Source of the DNA: Bacteroidetes bacterium 4572_114
GTDB taxonomy: Bacteria; Bacteroidota; Bacteroidia; Bacteroidales; 4484-276
Length of the DNA: 8,808 bases
Direction: 5' to 3'
Assembly (NCBI GenBank): GCA_002254335.1
Contig: NIVA01000213.1
Span: 1-8,808, forward strand
Shown here: positions 6,433 to 8,808 of the stretch, in pieces
How positions within the stretch are numbered: position 1 is the first letter of the stretch
Layout of the letters: each line of letters opens with the position of its first letter
Notes under the pieces: model-generated
What the model was told of the DNA's origin: nothing
The model's input: only the letters and a program-made list of their open reading frames with translations
Database searches by the model: none
Program-made: the position numbers and the translations under genes

Positions 6433-6651
6433 TCAAATATTCTTTTTATAAAAAACCTGGAGTTTTTTCTTAAGGTTGTTTTTTGCACGGTGTATAAGTG
6501 ATTCCACGGCAGGTAAAGTTAATCCCATTATATCAGTAATGTCCTGGTAGCTATACCCTTCAACTTTGCTTAGGGTAAACGCCACACGTTGATTTTCGGG
6601 GAGTTTATCCAATGCCAGTAAAAGAGCTTGTTTCCTCTCCTTGTTTTCCAA
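6433..6651 (-). pseudogene. ECF sigma factor, C-terminal fragment (region 4)
   Basis: Meaningful sequence begins near 6660 (DEILENKERKQALLLALDKLP) and continues into sigma-70 region 4: ENQRVAFTLSKVEGYSYQDITDIMGLTLPAVESLIHRAKNNLKKKL, with the helix-turn-helix that would bind the -35 promoter element. The TTG at 6651 is an internal leucine codon and not a real start. This is the rear half of the gene whose front half is at 6663-6794 in a different frame. Compared with the usual length of about 180-200 residues, roughly 60-75 residues are missing between the halves, including most of region 2, the core-binding and -10-binding part. As it stands no working sigma factor can be made. The stop TGA at 6435-6433 is followed after 59 bases by the anti-sigma ATG. 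Confidence 0.85.
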
Positions 6652-6794
6652 TATTTCATCCGGCGAACAAAACGATAGGAGGTGTTGACCACCCGTTTAA
6701 GATAAAATTCAACAATTTGCCGGAAAGCTGCTTCATCCCCGGCAATGGCCCTTTCAATTATTTTATCGTCTGATAATAACTTTCTTAATTGCAA
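6570..6794 (-). pseudogene. ECF sigma factor, N-terminal fragment (start of region 2)
   Basis: Residues 8-44 (SDDKIIERAIAGDEAAF, then RQIVEFYLKRVVNTSYRFVR) are the opening helices of an ECF sigma factor. After residue 44 (about 6663) the frame reads nonsense (RMKYWKTRRGNK) to a stop at 6570, while the next frame carries region 4. The segment that should follow YRFVR, with the conserved EDAEDxxQExF helix and the STWLYRIA helix, is absent. The 5' end is also abnormal: there is no ATG or GTG before SDDKII, only a TTG at 6794 inside the last codons of the neighbouring T9SS gene, with a stop just upstream. The true start and the intergenic region were therefore probably lost. Confidence 0.78.
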
Positions 6795-8556
6795 TATTAC
6801 CCCCGATGTTTATTTTCAGATAGTAAATGCCCTGGTTAAATTTTGAAACCGGGATTTTGATTGATCTGTTGTTTACCGGTTGGTAATACACCTTATCCCC
6901 AACGGTATTGTAAAGGGAAATGTCCAGGATTGGCACGGCAGAATTTATCATAACTTCATCTGTTGCCGGGTTAGGGCAAATGGATATATCAAAAGTTTCC
7001 GTTTCGTGAACCCCTACAATAACATCAACACTATCAATATTTGATGGAATTGAAACCCCTTCTTCATACACTGCTTTCACATAATAATAATACATACCGA
7101 TGTCTGGCGCAATATCCACATATTCGGTTTCAATAATTGGTTGTGTATTTACTTTTGAATAAGTAGATCCGTTGTCATCAGAACGATACACGTTGTAACC
7201 CAATACACTTTTGTAGCTTGCATCAATACTGTTTTTGCCAAATAAATCAAAAGCCTGCAGATATTTAATCATCAGGGTTTCTTTGGTTGACGGGAGCGTA
7301 CCATCAACTAAACCGCCAAATTCAAATGAGGCCCCAATGGTATTATATAATTCATCATTTGTGTTTACAACAGCAACTCCGTATTCGGGCATATCGTTTT
7401 TTAATAGTAGATATGCATCACCCATGGGAGCAATATGATCGATCCAATTATTTTCTCCGTTATAATTAAATGCCATTCCTGCAGCTGGGGTCCCATCAAT
7501 TCCCATAATGATATTCAAATCACCATTACCATCACTAATCCCATTAATGTTGAACATTGGGTGAACTGCTGTTGGATCATTATAAAACCAGGTATCCCCG
7601 CCTTCCATGTACAGGTTGCCCCCGTTGTTTAAATAATCGGCTAATTGTTGCCCTTCCCCTTCGGTCAATATATGGTTTGAGCTATAAATGCCGAGGCAGG
7701 TAAATATTGCTGCATACGGGTCGATAATTTCAGGAAAATTGGTTTTGAAGGTTACTTCATAGCCCAAATCCTGAAGTGTTGTTTTTATTTCAGGGCCAGA
7801 ACTATTGTTTGGGTCCCGATCGATAATTAGCAACGAATCCAGTGTTGAAAAAGGAATTTCCCATGATAACTGCACATGGCTTTCGAAGGCTTCGCCAAAC
7901 AAATTCACCGGAGGGTTCAATTTCCTGACTGTGAATTCCCAAACACTACAGCCTGAGGCATCTCCAAAACTATTGTAGGGCACAATTTTCCAGAAATATG
8001 ATGTCCCTTCATCCAAATATTCCTCGGGAACATAAAGATTTCCAACAATGGACAATCCGTTTTCGATATTTGTTGGCGGGTTATCTGTACCAAAATATAA
8101 CCGGTAGGCATTTGCATTGGGAACCTCGTCCCAAATCAGCGAAGCACCATTATAGACAAGGCCTCCATTTACCGGAGTGATTGGGCTTGTTGATGGCGGA
8201 GGTGAATCAACATTGTAGCACCAGATATCATCAACATACCAACCGAGAAACTGGTTATGGTTTCCTTCAAGCACAAAAGCAATGCTTATGCTATTACTGT
8301 TAAAACCTGTAATATCCACAGAAACTGTTTCCGGCCCAATATTACCATTGCCGGATGTTATTTCCCAGGCTGCATCTGTCCAATTAGTCCCATCTTCACT
8401 CCACTGAATTTTTGCTGTCAATCCAGTGCCTGCATCTTCAAAATAATGTTTAAATTCCAGTGAGATGTTATCCCAGTCTTCAACATAAAAAAACGGTAAC
8501 CTCAATGTTTCCATAATTATTGCTTTCCAGCGAAAAGTCGAGAGAGTATTGGGCAT
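6763..8556 (-). CDS. T9SS cargo protein, C-terminal part: jelly-roll-like, FnIII and ThuA/GATase-like domains
   Basis: 597 residues in this frame; meaningful sequence starts near residue 20 (LRLPFFYVEDWDNISLEFKH). Order: a MAM/choice-of-anchor-J-like beta domain (about 25-113, ending FLGWYVDDIWCYN); an FnIII-like domain (125-212, IWDEVPNANAYRLYFGT); the first strands of a second FnIII (213-236, NPPVNLFGEAFESHVQLSWE); a ThuA/GATase-like domain (238-440, LLIIDRDPN, GQQLADYLNNGGNLYMEGGD, TIGASFEFGGLVDG); the closing half of an FnIII (445-505, LGYNVYRSDDNG, YYYYVKAVYEEG); and a T9SS sorting domain (525-597, ICPNPATDEV to KKVIIRR). It should be exported through the outer membrane and attached or released by the T9SS. 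The apparent ATG at 8556 is not the gene start; the upstream part is in another frame at 8480-8808. Its stop overlaps the sigma fragment by 32 bases. Confidence 0.83.
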   Translation of the reverse strand: MPNTLSTFRWKAIIMETLRLPFFYVEDWDNISLEFKHYFEDAGTGLTAKIQWSEDGTNWTDAAWEITSGNGNIGPETVSVDITGFNSNSISIAFVLEGNHNQFLGWYVDDIWCYNVDSPPPSTSPITPVNGGLVYNGASLIWDEVPNANAYRLYFGTDNPPTNIENGLSIVGNLYVPEEYLDEGTSYFWKIVPYNSFGDASGCSVWEFTVRKLNPPVNLFGEAFESHVQLSWEIPFSTLDSLLIIDRDPNNSSGPEIKTTLQDLGYEVTFKTNFPEIIDPYAAIFTCLGIYSSNHILTEGEGQQLADYLNNGGNLYMEGGDTWFYNDPTAVHPMFNINGISDGNGDLNIIMGIDGTPAAGMAFNYNGENNWIDHIAPMGDAYLLLKNDMPEYGVAVVNTNDELYNTIGASFEFGGLVDGTLPSTKETLMIKYLQAFDLFGKNSIDASYKSVLGYNVYRSDDNGSTYSKVNTQPIIETEYVDIAPDIGMYYYYVKAVYEEGVSIPSNIDSVDVIVGVHETETFDISICPNPATDEVMINSAVPILDISLYNTVGDKVYYQPVNNRSIKIPVSKFNQGIYYLKINIGGNIAIKKVIIRR

Positions 8557-8808
8557 CTTGGATATAATGAAAAATTACACCCGATTTATTTCCAACCAGT
8601 AAATCGAATAATCCATTATTATCTATATCGGTAATGAAGGGTGCTGAATTTTCGCCCACATCAATAGAGTTAAAATTTGGGTTCACCGGCGAGAAATAAT
8701 AAGACTGTGGGGCATCCTGTTTGTAATAAGCAATAGTTCCCCCTTCATTTCCGATGAGTAATTCAAGTAAGCCATCATTGTCCAAATCCCTGAAAGCAGG
8801 GGCGGCAT
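8480..8808 (-). pseudogene. FG-GAP/VCBS repeat segment of the same T9SS cargo gene, out of frame; N-terminus outside window
   Basis: The frame is open to the window edge and reads APAFRDLDNDGLLELLIGNE, then a second copy APFITDIDNNGLFDLLVGNK about 46 residues later. Each has the DxDxDG-type calcium loop and the LLxG strand of FG-GAP/VCBS beta-propeller blades. A third blade begins (SLESNNYGNIEV) but breaks off where GxNSAPxFxDID should follow, and the frame stops at 8480. The neighbouring frame continues with the beta domain of the downstream ORF. A T7 run lies at the switch (about 8485-8491). Dropping one T would give a continuous but cut blade (IEVTVFYVEDW), so a deletion explains the missing rest of the blade better than a simple slip. 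These repeats usually serve in carbohydrate or surface binding. Confidence 0.75.

Noticed and set aside
6374..6436. TTG start for the anti-sigma gene overlapping the sigma stop codon
   Set aside because: The extra 21 residues look unlike the family, while the ATG at 6373 has an AGGAG site 8 bases before it.
1..8808. CRISPR array, tRNA, rRNA, riboswitch or transposase
   Set aside because: No evenly spaced long repeats, no cloverleaf or conserved RNA core, and no transposase motifs were found on either strand.

Overview
The window looks like chromosomal DNA of an uncultured marine or sediment-type member of the Bacteroidota (Bacteroidales/Marinilabiliales-like). Evidence: two proteins end in type IX secretion (T9SS) sorting domains, TAnnTTTG-type promoter elements are present, most genes lack strong Shine-Dalgarno sites, and the response regulator is of the RprY type. 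No rRNA, tRNA, CRISPR array or transposase gene was seen, and no gene-free stretch exceeds about 210 bases.

Left part (1-3038): a small secreted protein runs leftwards off the window and diverges from a rightward sensor histidine kinase / OmpR-family response regulator pair. The 209-base divergent region holds two matching clusters of four GTTAA boxes spaced 11, 10 and 11 bases, exactly 58 bases apart. This is the layout expected for a tandem-binding OmpR-family regulator. One cluster ends next to each of the two divergent promoters, so the simplest reading is that the regulator controls both its own operon and the small secreted protein. The kinase gene ends in a run of degenerate GGCTGAG heptamers.

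Middle (3039-6794): a convergent junction carries a 61-base imperfect palindrome followed by a T8 run on the minus strand, probably the terminator of the leftward genes. On the minus strand, read from 6794 down to 3202, come an ECF sigma factor, a small single-pass putative anti-sigma factor, a Spy/CpxP/CnrX-like periplasmic sensor and a secreted CotH-kinase-like protein with a lamin-tail domain and a T9SS sorting domain. The order suggests an envelope-stress or metal-responsive sigma module with CotH as an output. An 84-base element with perfect 15-base inverted ends lies between anti-sigma and sensor genes.

Right part (6763-8808): a large T9SS cargo protein, its N-terminus outside the window, with FG-GAP/VCBS-type repeats, a jelly-roll-like domain, FnIII-like segments and a ThuA/GATase-like domain.

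The minus-strand genes right of 3.2 kb are repeatedly broken. The sigma factor has lost most of region 2 and its start codon, the CotH protein has lost the second half of its lamin-tail domain and changes frame, and the FG-GAP protein changes frame after a half repeat. The small secreted protein at the left edge also has a one-base frame break. The kinase, regulator, sensor and putative anti-sigma genes are intact. Whether this is real decay or an assembly/consensus fault cannot be decided from the sequence alone.
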